The notes: generated by a model not told the origin, from the sequence alone. A DNA stretch of 64,000 bases from Bog-473 sp963809715 (GCA_963809715.1 CAWEKO010000009.1:62001-126000), one strand, 5' to 3'. Shown: positions 25,165 through 34,923, counted from the first letter of the stretch. Made by a program: numbers and translations.

Positions 25165-25692
25165 ATGGCCGATACGAACGACAAACTCAACCCGGGCGCA
25201 GATGGCGCGGATGGCGCAGCGGACACAGCCGCTGCCGCCGTGGCGCCAGACGAGATCCTGGCTGCCGCCGAGGGAACCGACGAGGAAAAGAACCAGACGG
25301 AGTCGATCAGCGAACCGGCCAAGGTGTTGCGTATCGGCTCCATGGTCAAGACCCTGCTCGACGAGGTCCGGGCGGCACCCCTCGACGAGAAGAGCCGCGT
25401 CCGCCTGCGTGAGATCTATGAGCAGTCGATCCACGATCTGTCTGAGGGGCTCTCCCCGGACCTGGTGGCCGAGCTCCAGCGGATGACGCCGCCCTTCGAC
25501 GTCGAAGCCCCGAGCGACGCCGAGCTCCGCATCGCGCAGGCCCAGCTGGTGGGCTGGCTCGAAGGGCTCTTCCACGGGATCCAAGCCACGCTCATGTCCC
25601 AGCAAATGGCGGCGCGGGCCCAGCTCGAGGAGATGCAACAGCGCGGGCTGCCCTCGGCGGGGGAGACAGGTCGGACCGGCGCCTACCTGTGA
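25165..25692 (+). CDS. bpa: Bacterial proteasome activator Bpa (PafE family)
   Basis: Bpa forms an ATP-independent ring that opens the 20S proteasome to unfolded proteins. The 175-aa product has an acidic, Ala-rich N-terminus, then EPAKVLRIGSMVKTLLDEVRAAPLDE and the helical core with PSDAELRIAQAQLVGWLEGLFHGIQ and QQMAARAQLEEM, a nearly diagnostic stretch, and ends GAYL. In mycobacterial Bpa the C-terminal GQYL inserts into proteasome pockets; here Gln is Ala and the Tyr-Leu is kept. A TTG at 25162 precedes the ATG directly. It implies a proteasome elsewhere in the genome. A 17-bp minisatellite lies just upstream. Confidence 0.93.
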   Translation: MADTNDKLNPGADGADGAADTAAAAVAPDEILAAAEGTDEEKNQTESISEPAKVLRIGSMVKTLLDEVRAAPLDEKSRVRLREIYEQSIHDLSEGLSPDLVAELQRMTPPFDVEAPSDAELRIAQAQLVGWLEGLFHGIQATLMSQQMAARAQLEEMQQRGLPSAGETGRTGAYL

Positions 25693-25811
25693 CGGGATCC
25701 CCCTGCCTCCTGCAGCCTGGGCGTCGCCCCCCATTAGGACCTGCGCATCGCTGAGGGCTCGCAGCCAGGGATTCGAGCCGACGCCACAAGTCTTGGTGGA
25801 GGAGACACATC

Positions 25812-26516
25812 GTGAGTGACGGGATGGACTCGGGATCAGGGGCCGACTCCGGGGGCACGGCCGGGCCGGGGACAGGCGCCTCGCCGGGCGACGCCCCACC
25901 TCCACCGCCATCCTCGGCACGGCCACCATCCTTTGCCCCACCTCCGCCGCCGCAGTACCCCGCCGGTCGCGGCGAGTACCCCGGGGCATATCCGCCGCCG
26001 TCACCACAATGGGAATCCGGCCCGGCCGGGCCCGTCTACGCCAGTTGGGGTATCCGGGTTGGGGGCTACCTGATCGACTTCGTCATCTTCGCCGCAGTGA
26101 CGGTCGTCCTGGTCATCCTGATGCGCCACAGCCATACGCTCCAGATCCACTACATGATGAAGCGGGGGACCGAACGCCAGCGCAGCATCTCGGCCCTGCC
26201 GTTCGTCATCACCGCCCTGCTCTACCTGGTGTACGGCACCATCTTCTGCGGCAGCCGCCGGGGCCAGACGGTCGGCATGATGGCGGTAGGGGTGCGAGCC
26301 GTCCGCGACGGCTCGTTCGAGCGCCTGGGGTACCCGAGGGCAGGGCTCCGAGCCCTCACCGAGGGCGTGTTGCGGTCGCTGGAGCTGCTGAACCCCTTCC
26401 TCATCCTGGTCTGGCTGATCGACGTGCTGTACCCGGTCTGGGACCAGAAGCGTCAGACCCTCCACGACAAGGCAGGTGGGTCGGTCGTCCTCCGCGGCCA
26501 GCCACCGACGGGATAG
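25812..26516 (+). CDS. RDD family membrane protein
   Basis: A 234-aa protein with a Gly/Pro-rich, probably disordered N-terminus of about 75 residues and then an RDD domain of three membrane segments: WGIRVGGYLIDFVIFAAVTV, PFVITALLYLVYGTIF and LLNPFLILVWLIDVLYPVW. It ends with the typical QKRQTLHDKAGGSVV. The R-D-D family may transport small solutes or ions; its role is not established. The GTG start has a strong GGAGGAG ribosome site 9 bases upstream. dnaE follows after about 60 bases. Confidence 0.88.
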   Translation: MSDGMDSGSGADSGGTAGPGTGASPGDAPPPPPSSARPPSFAPPPPPQYPAGRGEYPGAYPPPSPQWESGPAGPVYASWGIRVGGYLIDFVIFAAVTVVLVILMRHSHTLQIHYMMKRGTERQRSISALPFVITALLYLVYGTIFCGSRRGQTVGMMAVGVRAVRDGSFERLGYPRAGLRALTEGVLRSLELLNPFLILVWLIDVLYPVWDQKRQTLHDKAGGSVVLRGQPPTG

Positions 26517-26576
26517 ATTGCAAAGTCCCGGGGGAACCACACCGGTGTAAGTTCGAACGTGGCGAAAGGAGGGCCG

Positions 26577-29500
26577 GTGTCGGAGCGGTCGTTTACGCAT
26601 CTGCACACCCACACCGAGTTCTCCATGCTCGATGGGGCGGCTCGGGTCAAGGATCTGGTGGCGGCCGCGGTCGCCGACGGGCAACCCGCGCTCGGCATCA
26701 CCGACCACGGGAACATGTATGGGGTCTTGGACTTCTACAAGGCCTGTCGGTCCGCGGACATCGTCCCCATCATCGGCACCGAGGCCTACATGGCCGGCGA
26801 GTCACGCCATGAACGTCCGGTGCGCCGGGGCCGGGTGGACGACACGGGCGGTGACGTCGAGGGCGGTCAGAAGCTCTACTACCACCTGACCCTGCTGTCC
26901 GAGACGGTCGAGGGCTATCGGAACCTCATGAAGCTGTCGTCCGCCGCCTACCTCGAGGGCTACTACTACAAGCCGCGGCTGGACTGGGAGTTGCTCGAGC
27001 GCCATCACGAGGGGCTCATCGCCACCACCGGCTGCCTGGGTGGGGTGGTGTTGCAGGCGCTCCTGGCCGGTGACTACCAGGGGGCAGAGCAGCGGGCCGC
27101 CCGGCTCCAGGACATCTTCGGCCAGGGCAACCTCTTCGTCGAGCTCCAGGACCACGGCATTGCCGACCAGCACCGCACCAATCCGCAGCTGGTCGAGATC
27201 GCCCGACGTATTGGTGCGCCCCTGCTGGCCACCAATGACAGTCACTACACCCACCGCGAGGACGCAGTGGCCCACGATGCGTTGCTCTGCGTACAGACGG
27301 GCGCTTTGCTCTCCGACACCAACCGCTTCAAGTTCGAGGGAACCGAGCACTACCTGAAGTCGGCGGCTGAGATGCGCCACCTCTTCCGCGAGGTTCCCGA
27401 GGCGTGCGACAACACGTTGCTGATTGCCGAGCGAGCGGATGTACAGATCGAACTTGGCAAGCCAAGCCTGCCGGAGTTCCCCGTGCCCGATCGCTTCACC
27501 GGGGCCACCTACGAGGAGCGGGCCCAGGCCTACCTCAAGCACCTGGCCTTCGAAGGGGCAAGGGAGCGCTACGGCGACCCGATGCCGCCCGAGGTGCTCG
27601 AGCGACTCGAGTTCGAGTTGAACGTCATCGGCGACATGGGCTTCCCGGCCTACTTCCTCGTCGTCTGGGACCTCATCCGCTTCGCCCGGGAGTCGGGCAT
27701 CCGGGTCGGCCCGGGTCGGGGCTCGGCTGCCGGGTGCTGCGTGGCCTACTGCTTGCGCATCGTCGATCTCGACCCGATCCGTTACGACCTTCTGTTCGAG
27801 CGCTTCCTCAATCCGGGCCGCAAACAGATGCCGGACATCGACATGGACTTCGACGAGCGCTACCGAGCCGACGTGATGCGCTACACGGCCGAGAAGTACG
27901 GGAGCGACCGGGTCGCCCAGATCATCACCTTCTCGACCATCAAGGCGCGAGCGGCTGTGCGTGACGCCTCGCGGGTGCTGGGCAAGCCCTACATCGTGGG
28001 AGACAAGATCGCCAAGGCCATGCCCCCGCTCATCATGGGCCGGGACACGCCGCTCCGGGCGTGCCTGGAGAAGATCGAGGGCTACGAGGACGGCTACGCC
28101 ACGGCGGGTGACCTGCGAGCGATGCACGACACCGACCCCGAGGCCAAAGAGGTCATCGACGTGGCCCTCGGCCTCGAAGGCCTTCGTCGCCAGGACGGCA
28201 TCCACGCGGCCGCGGTGGTGATCTCCCGCGACCCCCTGACCGACTACCTCCCGATCCAGCGCAAGCCTGATTCGGGCGGAGTACCCGAAGACGCGCCCAT
28301 CGTCACCCAGTACGAAATGCACGGTGTCGAGGAATTGGGTCTGTTGAAGATGGACTTCCTCGGCCTGCGGAACCTCTCGATCATCGAGCGGGCGCTCGAT
28401 CTGATCGAGGCGGAGACGGGCCAAAGACCCGACATCGACAACCTCGACCTGGGCGACGAGCCCACCCTCGAGATGCTGCGCAGAGCCGAGTCGGTCGGCG
28501 TGTTCCAGCTCGAGGGCGCCGCGATGCGCCAGACCCTGCGCGCTCTGGCGCCGACGAGCTTCGACGATGTTGCCGCTCTGGTCGCGCTCTACCGACCCGG
28601 CCCCATGGCGGCCAACATGCACCGCGACTACCCGGAGCTCAAGAACGGGCGCAAGGAACTGACCTACTTGCACCCCGACATCGAGCCCATCCTCAAGGAC
28701 ACCTACGGGTTGATGCTCTACCAGGAGTCCGTGATGCGGGTGGCCCAGCGCTTCGCCGGCTACTCCCTCGAGGAAGCGGACAATCTCCGCAAGGCCTGCG
28801 GGAAGAAGATCCGGGCCTTGATTGCCGCCGAGCGCGAGAAGTTCGTGGCGGGCTGCATTTCCGAGGGCTACGGCGAGGTACTCGGCACCCAGCTCTTCGA
28901 CATCATCGAGCCTTTTGCCGACTATGCGTTCAACAAGTCGCACTCATACGGCTACGGACTCGTCGCCTACCAGACCGCCTGGCTGAAGGCGCACTACCCG
29001 GTCGAGTACATGTCGGCCCTGCTGACGTCGGTCAAGGACAACAAGGACAAGACGGCGGTCTATCTCGCCGAGTGCCGCAACATGGGGATCGAAGTGCTCG
29101 TGCCCGACGTGAACCGCTCGGTGGCCGAATTCGCTCCGGACCGGTCCTCGCCCGATGCCGATGTGGACGCAGATTCCGAGGTGGAAGGCATTGTCGGTGC
29201 ACCGGCCGGCACCGTCAGGGAGGACGAAGGCGTCACCGTTTCGATCTCCGCGTCGGAGCCCGCGACACGCCGGGCCATCGTCTTCGGCCTGGCCGCCGTG
29301 CGCAACGTGGGCGAGAGCCTGGTTGAGCGGATCGTGGCCGAGCGCGAGGCGGGCGGACCCTTCGAGGACATCTTCGACTTCTGTTCCCGGGTGGACCCGG
29401 TCGTGCTCAACAAGCGGACCATGGAGTCGCTCGTCAAGGGGGGCGCTTTCGATTCGCTCGGCCATGCCCGCCAGGGCTTGTGCTTGGTCCTCGAGGCCGT

Positions 29501-30257
29501 CGTCGATCGGACGCTCGAACGTCGCAAGGAGCAGGACTTCGGCATCACCACGCTCTTCGCCGCCCTGGAGGGGGAGGAATCCGACCCGGGCTGGGGCGGA
29601 GCGAAGGTCGCCATCCCCGAGACGGAATTCGACAAGGGTCAGCGGCTCGCTTTCGAGAAGGAGATGCTCGGCCTCTACGTCAGCGACCACCCGCTCATGG
29701 GGTTCGAGGCGGCCCTGTCCCGCCACACCGACTCGTCTCTGGCGGACATGCGTGAGGAGGATCCCGTTGCCGGCGACCGGGCGCCGGTGCGGTCGGTCGG
29801 GGGCGTGGTCACCGATCTGAGGCGGTCCTATACGAAGAAGGGCGACCTCATGGCCCGGTTCGTGCTCGAAGACCTTCAGGCCGCGATGGAGGTCTTCGTC
29901 TTCCCGAGGACCATGGCCGAGTATGGGGCGCTCATCGAAAACGACGCCGTCGTCGTGATCAAGGGCCGGCTGGACACGAGGGAAGAAGAGCCGAAGATCG
30001 TCTGCATGGAAGTGTCGCGGCCCATGCTTGACCGAGGCCAGTCCGACCTCCACATCAAGCTCCCCCTCGGCGTGCTCACCGACCGCAGGGTCGAGGGCCT
30101 CAAGGACGTCCTGTCCGGCCACCCTGGCCCGTCTCCGGTCATGTTGCACGTGGGGGAGAAGGTGCTCCGCTTGCCGCCCGAATTCAACGTCGACTGCAAG
30201 AACGGTCTCGTTGGGGAGCTGAAGCGGCTGCTGGGGCAGAGCGCGGTCCTGTCGTGA
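26577..30257 (+). CDS. dnaE: DNA polymerase III alpha subunit DnaE
   Basis: DnaE is the replicative polymerase catalytic subunit. The 1226-aa product starts with a PHP domain (HLHTHTEFSMLDG, ITDHGNMYG, IIGTEAYM, TTGCLGG, NDSHY) in which all nine metal ligands expected of a proofreading PHP domain are present, as in mycobacterial DnaE1. The polymerase palm has PDIDMDFDERYR and GLLKMDFLGL supplying the catalytic Asp residues. HhH and OB-fold domains follow near the C-terminus. GTG 26577, after AAAGGAGGG, gives the family N-terminus; GTG 26559 would add six residues. An acidic insertion (about 860-890) precedes the HhH region. Confidence 0.96.
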   Translation: MSERSFTHLHTHTEFSMLDGAARVKDLVAAAVADGQPALGITDHGNMYGVLDFYKACRSADIVPIIGTEAYMAGESRHERPVRRGRVDDTGGDVEGGQKLYYHLTLLSETVEGYRNLMKLSSAAYLEGYYYKPRLDWELLERHHEGLIATTGCLGGVVLQALLAGDYQGAEQRAARLQDIFGQGNLFVELQDHGIADQHRTNPQLVEIARRIGAPLLATNDSHYTHREDAVAHDALLCVQTGALLSDTNRFKFEGTEHYLKSAAEMRHLFREVPEACDNTLLIAERADVQIELGKPSLPEFPVPDRFTGATYEERAQAYLKHLAFEGARERYGDPMPPEVLERLEFELNVIGDMGFPAYFLVVWDLIRFARESGIRVGPGRGSAAGCCVAYCLRIVDLDPIRYDLLFERFLNPGRKQMPDIDMDFDERYRADVMRYTAEKYGSDRVAQIITFSTIKARAAVRDASRVLGKPYIVGDKIAKAMPPLIMGRDTPLRACLEKIEGYEDGYATAGDLRAMHDTDPEAKEVIDVALGLEGLRRQDGIHAAAVVISRDPLTDYLPIQRKPDSGGVPEDAPIVTQYEMHGVEELGLLKMDFLGLRNLSIIERALDLIEAETGQRPDIDNLDLGDEPTLEMLRRAESVGVFQLEGAAMRQTLRALAPTSFDDVAALVALYRPGPMAANMHRDYPELKNGRKELTYLHPDIEPILKDTYGLMLYQESVMRVAQRFAGYSLEEADNLRKACGKKIRALIAAEREKFVAGCISEGYGEVLGTQLFDIIEPFADYAFNKSHSYGYGLVAYQTAWLKAHYPVEYMSALLTSVKDNKDKTAVYLAECRNMGIEVLVPDVNRSVAEFAPDRSSPDADVDADSEVEGIVGAPAGTVREDEGVTVSISASEPATRRAIVFGLAAVRNVGESLVERIVAEREAGGPFEDIFDFCSRVDPVVLNKRTMESLVKGGAFDSLGHARQGLCLVLEAVVDRTLERRKEQDFGITTLFAALEGEESDPGWGGAKVAIPETEFDKGQRLAFEKEMLGLYVSDHPLMGFEAALSRHTDSSLADMREEDPVAGDRAPVRSVGGVVTDLRRSYTKKGDLMARFVLEDLQAAMEVFVFPRTMAEYGALIENDAVVVIKGRLDTREEEPKIVCMEVSRPMLDRGQSDLHIKLPLGVLTDRRVEGLKDVLSGHPGPSPVMLHVGEKVLRLPPEFNVDCKNGLVGELKRLLGQSAVLS

Positions 30258-30348
30258 AACCCGGGCCGTGTGATGCCTGAAATCCTCCCTGAGCTGGTAT
30301 TCTGAGTGTGATTTCGCTTCCGCCGCCGGCTCCGCGGGCCTGGTCCGG

Positions 30349-30379
30349 TTGGGAACGACTCGAGCGAAGCCAGTAGACT
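30349..30379 (+). promoter_or_regulatory. Leaderless promoter of the gene at 30387
   Basis: A -10 TAGACT (30374-30379) ends 7 bases before the ATG, so transcription should begin at or next to the start codon. A weak -35, TTGGGA (30349-30354), lies 19 bases upstream of it. There is no Shine-Dalgarno sequence. The same TAGACT hexamer stands 8 bases before nfuA at 52231. Confidence 0.6.
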
Positions 30380-30386
30380 GGACCTC

Positions 30387-31058
30387 ATGCCGATCGTAGT
30401 GAGCACCAAGGATTGCACCGCGCTCAGCGACGCTGAGCTGGTCGAAATGGCGGATCTCTGCGCGGACCGCCCGCCCGGTTACGACATCGGCTTCCTCTCC
30501 AAAGAGCGGGAATCCTGGGTCCTCATCACACAGGCCCGCGAGGGCAACAAGCTCCGCGGCTATTCGTTCTGCACGCTCGAGCGCATCGGCGGGACCCCGT
30601 CGCTCCTCGTGGGCCTGGCGCTGGTCGACCGGACCTCGCGGGCCGAAGCGGCACTCAAGGGGATCATGGCGGACCAGTACCGCCGTGCCCTGTTGGCCTT
30701 CCCCGACGAGGACGTCCTGCTCGGTACCCGCCTGCTCTCACCGGAGGGCTTCCGGGCCTTCGCCGGGCTCCAGGACGTCGTGCCGTTCCCCGATCACAAG
30801 TCCTCGGGCGAAGAGCGGGCCTGGGCCCGTCGCCTCTCCAAGCGATTCGGGTGCGAGAGCCGGCTGGACGACCGCACGTTCATCCTCAAGGGTGACGGCG
30901 GGGTGGCCGGTGGCCTCGACTTCATCGCGGCCAAGGTCAAGATCCCTGAGGGCGTCGACCAGCACTTCACGAGTTTCGACTCCGACAAGGGCGACCGCCT
31001 GGTGGCCTTTGGTTGGGCCATGGCCGAGGATCTGGCCGGAGGCAAGCTCGGCCGCTGA
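30387..31058 (+). CDS. Conserved-type protein of unknown function
   Basis: A 223-aa soluble protein that I do not recognise with certainty. It has a mixed alpha/beta pattern: VVSTKDCTALSDAELVEMADLC at the start, SWVLITQAREGNKLRGYSFCTLERIGG, then LVGLALVDRTSR in the middle, and a charged C-terminal half with KSSGEERAWARRLSKRFG. The strand-loop order with GYSFCTLERIGG recalls an acetyltransferase-like fold, but no GNAT acetyl-CoA loop can be seen, so no function is assigned. It stands alone with its own leaderless promoter after dnaE. Confidence 0.7.
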   Translation: MPIVVSTKDCTALSDAELVEMADLCADRPPGYDIGFLSKERESWVLITQAREGNKLRGYSFCTLERIGGTPSLLVGLALVDRTSRAEAALKGIMADQYRRALLAFPDEDVLLGTRLLSPEGFRAFAGLQDVVPFPDHKSSGEERAWARRLSKRFGCESRLDDRTFILKGDGGVAGGLDFIAAKVKIPEGVDQHFTSFDSDKGDRLVAFGWAMAEDLAGGKLGR

Positions 31059-31134
31059 GGCGAAAGCCGGCTCGAGGGCGTACCGTCGAACTGGTCCGCT
31101 TGCAACGTCGGCGTGTCTCCTGGTCCGCCGGGCC

Positions 31135-32100
31135 TCACCCCCGGGGCAGGACCGCCGCGCAGACCTTGTAGCAGTGCCCGTCACGCGGCGGGCTGACTGT
31201 GACGAGCAGGTACTGCGGATTGAAGCCCAGCGCCGTGGCCAGGCTCTTCCCGCTCAGCCGCTCCCGGCGCGCCGCATCGAGCGCCCGCGCTGCGTTGCGG
31301 TCCTCCACCGGGAGCCACACGTCCTCGCGGTCCCAGCCGAACCGCACCCAGGTCGTCCCGTCCGCTTGGCGGCGAATCAGCTGGGGGCTCCGAGTGGGCT
31401 CAATGAGGGCAACCGAGGGGCGGAAGCCACGGAACTCCCAGTAGGGGGCCGAAGGACCAGGGAAGCCAAGCAGGGGGCCATCGGGGGATGCCACCAGTCT
31501 TTGCAGCAGTTTGCGCAGCTGTCGGCCCCGCAGCGTGCCGACATGGCGCGGTAGGTCTTCGACGGTCGTCGCCTCGGGTTGGGCCAGGTCGTCGCGTTCG
31601 GGGTCGGCCGCCAGCGTCACCTCGACGACGTCGAACGTGGCGATGTCCGGATCGTGGTTCTCGGGCCATGGCACGCGCACGCGCATGACAGTCCGCGTGG
31701 CCAGGTCGACCACCGTCGTGTCTTCCCGGGTGGAGGAGAGGACCAGGAGGTGCAGGGTGGAACCACCGGAAGTCGGGATCCACTCCTTGCGCCGGGCCGA
31801 ACGGCGGAGCAGACGGCCCGGATCGGTCGGGGTCGAGGGCTCGCGCTTGGCCGAGCGCGTGCCACCCCGGCTCCCGGCCCGTTCGCCGTCGCCGTTACTC
31901 GTGTCCGTCGACCCGCCACCGGCCGACCCGCTACCGGAGGCCTCGGGATCCATGCCGTCGTCCGAGCCGTGGTCCGAGCCGTGGTCCGAGCCGTGGTCCA
32001 GGCCGGGATCCATCGAGGTATCCCTGCTCGTGTCCGTATCGGTATCGACCCCGGCGTCCCGGCTGCCCGGCCCCGGATCGGTGGGATCGTCGAAACTCAT
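31135..32100 (-). CDS. Protein of unknown function with acidic Asp-His-Gly-Ser repeats
   Basis: A 321-aa protein. Residues 1-95 are disordered, Asp/Ser/Gly-rich and include a DHGS tetrapeptide repeat encoded by three perfect 12-bp copies at 31961-31996. The C-terminal 220 residues look folded (STLHLLVLSSTREDTTVVDLATRTVMRV, APYWEFRGFRPSVALIEP) and end with two cysteines in GHCYKVCAAVLPRG. No known domain is recognised. Its ATG overlaps the stop of the upstream thioredoxin-domain gene by 4 bases (ATGA), so the two form an operon. Confidence 0.7.
   Translation of the reverse strand: MSFDDPTDPGPGSRDAGVDTDTDTSRDTSMDPGLDHGSDHGSDHGSDDGMDPEASGSGSAGGGSTDTSNGDGERAGSRGGTRSAKREPSTPTDPGRLLRRSARRKEWIPTSGGSTLHLLVLSSTREDTTVVDLATRTVMRVRVPWPENHDPDIATFDVVEVTLAADPERDDLAQPEATTVEDLPRHVGTLRGRQLRKLLQRLVASPDGPLLGFPGPSAPYWEFRGFRPSVALIEPTRSPQLIRRQADGTTWVRFGWDREDVWLPVEDRNAARALDAARRERLSGKSLATALGFNPQYLLVTVSPPRDGHCYKVCAAVLPRG
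31961..31996. repeat. 12-bp tandem repeat inside the acidic protein gene
   Basis: Three perfect copies of TCCGAGCCGTGG (plus-strand reading) encode the repeated Asp-His-Gly-Ser segment of the protein on the minus strand. The unit is a multiple of 3, so changes in copy number keep the frame. Confidence 0.75.
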
Positions 32101-34139
32101 ACCGCTATATCTTCTAGCTGGGCGACGAGGGTGGGGACGTCAGCCGCCGGCATCAGGCACGATCGGGCCTGGCAGACGAAGGCCTGGCCGGGCCGCCCGG
32201 GCCGGCCGACGAAGAGCGGCCCGTCGTCGGGCTCGCCCCAGGCCAGCACGGCGGTGGGGAGCCACCGGCGGCGCACCTCCGCCAACAGGTCGGGCCGCTC
32301 GCCCGTGATGACGATCTCGTGCCGATTGGTCCAGAGGGGGAGTGCCGCCACCAGGTCGGGAAGCGCGCCCGGATGCCGCTCGAGGAGCGGACGGGCCAAC
32401 GCGATCGTCTGCTCCACCGCGGCGTCGAGGCGGGCGTCGTCGACCAAGGCGTTGACCCGCAGGATTGCCGAGACGGCGATCGAGTTGGTCGAAGGGAGCG
32501 CTCCGTCGAGAAACTCCTTGGGACGGACAATCAGCGTCTCGGCATCACTCCCGGAGGAGAAGAACCCACCCGAGTCCTCGTCCCAGAACAGGTCCAGCAG
32601 CGCGTGGGTCGTCTGGCGCGCCCGCTCGCGCCAGAGGACTTTGCCCGTCCACTCCGAGAGCCGCAGGCTGGCTTCGGCCAACCAGGCGTGGTCTGCGGCC
32701 ACGGCCAGGTGGCGAGCACGTCCACCTTGCCAACTTCGCATCAGCCGCGGGCCCGAGTACATCGAGGACCAGAGGAACTCGCCGATCTCTTCGGCCCGTT
32801 GGCCGTAGCGGGCGTTGCCGGTCGCGGCCGCAACCTCGGCCAGTGTCGCCACGGTCATGGCGTTCCATTCGGTGAGGACCTTCTCGTCCCGCGCCGGTTG
32901 GACTCGCTGCGCCCGTGCTGCGGCCAGAAGGACCCGGGCCTCCTCGATCTCGGGCGACCGGGCCAGGGGCGCGCCGACGGGGCGCACCGGGATGGAGCGA
33001 CCTTCCCAGTTTCCACGCGGCGTGATCCCGTACCACTCAGCCGCGGGGCCCACAAGCCGTTCGGGCAACACCTCCACGAGCTCGTCGAGGGTGAAGGTGG
33101 CATGCGCGCCTTCAACTCCGCCGGCGTCGGCGTCGAAGGACGAATAGAGCGCACCCTCGGGCGTGGAGAGGTCGCGCAGGACGAAGTCCAACGTCTCATT
33201 GACGACACCGAGGTAGTCGGCCTTGCCGGTGACCTGCCAGGCATGGAGGTAAGCCCGGGCCAGAAGGGCCTGATCGGTGAGCATCTTCTCGAAATGCGGG
33301 ACCAGCCAACGAGCATCGGTGGAATAGCGGCAGAACCCGCCCACCAAATGGTCGTAGATGCCGCCGGCCGCCATGGCGTCGAGTGTGCGCACTGCCATCT
33401 GCCCTGCCGCCTCAGCGCCCGGGCCCTTGCGGCGGGACCCGAGGAGGCACAGCTCCACCAGGGTCGGACGGGGGAACTTTGGGGCCGGCCCGAAGCCACC
33501 CCACTGCGGGTCGTATCCCGCCGCCAACCCCTCGACGACGACCTCTTGCAAATGGTCGGCATCCAGCGCCGTCGTGGTCCCCGGCACGTGGAGCCTCGAC
33601 CCACCGCCCTCCTCGGCCAAAGACTCGGCGAGGCGCATCTCCTTGCGTACGGCGTCGGCGAGCGCGTCCGCTTGCTCGAGCACCTGTTCCCGGTCGTTCA
33701 CCCAGGCCCCACCGAGCGCTTCCACGACACGGCGAAACGAGGGCATGCCATGACGCTCCTCAGGCGGGAAGTACGTCCCGGCATAGAACGGACGGCCGTC
33801 GGGAGTGCAGAAGACCGACATCGGCCAACCACCGGAGCCCGTCAGAGCCTGGGTGGCCGCCATGTAGACGGCATCGAGATCTGGCCGCTCCTCACGGTCG
33901 ACCTTGACCGACACGAACCACTTGGCCAGATCGGCGGCAGTGGCCGGGTCTTCGAAGCTCTCGTGCGCCATGACGTGGCACCAGTGGCACGAGGCGTATC
34001 CGATCGAAAGGAAGATCGGCTTGTCCTCCTGGCGGGCCCGGTCCAACGCCGCCTCGCCCCAGGGGTACCACTCGACCGGGTTGCCCGCGTGCTGCCGCAG
34101 GTAGGGGCTGGTTTCCTCCGCAAGCCGGTTCGGGGGCAC
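32097..34139 (-). CDS. Thioredoxin-domain protein of the YyaL/SSP411 family (DUF255)
   Basis: A 680-aa protein. The N-terminal 180 residues are a thioredoxin-like DUF255 domain with NRLAEETSPYLRQHAGNPVEWYPW and the CxxC motif ASCHWCHVMAHESFED; the rest is an alpha/alpha-toroid domain like N-acylglucosamine 2-epimerases (VGGFCRYSTDARWLVPHFEKMLTDQA). The family is widespread and its function unknown, possibly redox-linked. The start is GTG 34139, where a TACGCT lies 6 bases upstream; the frame is open for 65 more codons upstream without family similarity. The stop overlaps the next gene's ATG. Confidence 0.88.
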   Translation of the reverse strand: MPPNRLAEETSPYLRQHAGNPVEWYPWGEAALDRARQEDKPIFLSIGYASCHWCHVMAHESFEDPATAADLAKWFVSVKVDREERPDLDAVYMAATQALTGSGGWPMSVFCTPDGRPFYAGTYFPPEERHGMPSFRRVVEALGGAWVNDREQVLEQADALADAVRKEMRLAESLAEEGGGSRLHVPGTTTALDADHLQEVVVEGLAAGYDPQWGGFGPAPKFPRPTLVELCLLGSRRKGPGAEAAGQMAVRTLDAMAAGGIYDHLVGGFCRYSTDARWLVPHFEKMLTDQALLARAYLHAWQVTGKADYLGVVNETLDFVLRDLSTPEGALYSSFDADAGGVEGAHATFTLDELVEVLPERLVGPAAEWYGITPRGNWEGRSIPVRPVGAPLARSPEIEEARVLLAAARAQRVQPARDEKVLTEWNAMTVATLAEVAAATGNARYGQRAEEIGEFLWSSMYSGPRLMRSWQGGRARHLAVAADHAWLAEASLRLSEWTGKVLWRERARQTTHALLDLFWDEDSGGFFSSGSDAETLIVRPKEFLDGALPSTNSIAVSAILRVNALVDDARLDAAVEQTIALARPLLERHPGALPDLVAALPLWTNRHEIVITGERPDLLAEVRRRWLPTAVLAWGEPDDGPLFVGRPGRPGQAFVCQARSCLMPAADVPTLVAQLEDIAV

Positions 34140-34239
34140 GCAGCCAGCGTACTGAGTGCCGCTCGGAACCCGGTTGGCACGATCTGAGCCCCCGGTCCGC
34201 GGCTCTACGCGTGGGACCCATGCGCGGAGAGGCGGCGGC

Positions 34240-34923
34240 TCACTCCGTAGGCTCTGGGCCGTCTGGTTCTCGACCCAGGGGGACCGCGCCAAACATCTCG
34301 AGGCAAGCCTCGAGACCTTCGATCTCGATGTCATCGCGGCGCCGTGCAGCCCACGTCGTGCGGTCCAGCTTCAGATCAATAATCCGATCTGGCCTGTTCC
34401 GTCGCAGAACGAGTCGGTCGCCGTTCTCGGTATACCCCAATGACCTTGACGTTGCCAACGACGCCTGGTTGTCGTGAAATGCTCCGCTCAAGGCTTCGAT
34501 TGCCCCGAGCCCTTCAAAAGCGACGTGCAAGATGGCAGCTCGCATCTCCTTCCCGAGACCCTGACCCTGGTACCGGCGACCGAGCCAGGAGCCGGTCTCG
34601 ACCGTCCGTAGGCGGCCGAAGTTCTTCGCCATCAGGCCCTGCACTCCGACGGGATCCCCATCGACGAAAACCGCGCCGGTGAAGCTCCAGTTCTCGGGAC
34701 TCCAGTTGGCCCGTTCCGACCACCAAAACTTGAGCGACTCACGGTGGCGTCTTGGCGGCGGAGTGTCGGTCCAAGGGATGGTGAACGGCATTGCATCCGG
34801 CTCATGGACCCCGAGGTCGGCGAGCTCATTGAGGCGGTAGAGGTCCGCGTCGGTTGGAAGGTGAATCTCGAGACGGGGCGTGTGCACTCGAAGGTCAAAG
34901 AGGGGCCATTGGGCGTCCGGCAT
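34240..34923 (-). CDS. GNAT family N-acetyltransferase
   Basis: A 227-aa GNAT acetyltransferase of the RimJ/RimL type. It begins LRVHTPRLEIHLPTDADLYRLNELA, the usual first strand and helix, and has the acetyl-CoA loop GSWLGRRYQGQGLGKEMRAAILH, where Q/R-x-x-G-x-G contacts the pyrophosphate. A final ALSGAFHDNQASLATSRSLGY completes the fold. The substrate is unknown. ATG 34923 is chosen; 47 further upstream codons are open but unlike the family. Confidence 0.85.
   Translation of the reverse strand: MPDAQWPLFDLRVHTPRLEIHLPTDADLYRLNELADLGVHEPDAMPFTIPWTDTPPPRRHRESLKFWWSERANWSPENWSFTGAVFVDGDPVGVQGLMAKNFGRLRTVETGSWLGRRYQGQGLGKEMRAAILHVAFEGLGAIEALSGAFHDNQASLATSRSLGYTENGDRLVLRRNRPDRIIDLKLDRTTWAARRRDDIEIEGLEACLEMFGAVPLGREPDGPEPTE

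Noticed and set aside
26802..28943. A long open frame of more than 700 codons antisense to dnaE
   Set aside because: It is the mirror frame of a strongly coding, high-GC gene; it has no start context or protein family pattern, while dnaE on the other strand is certain.
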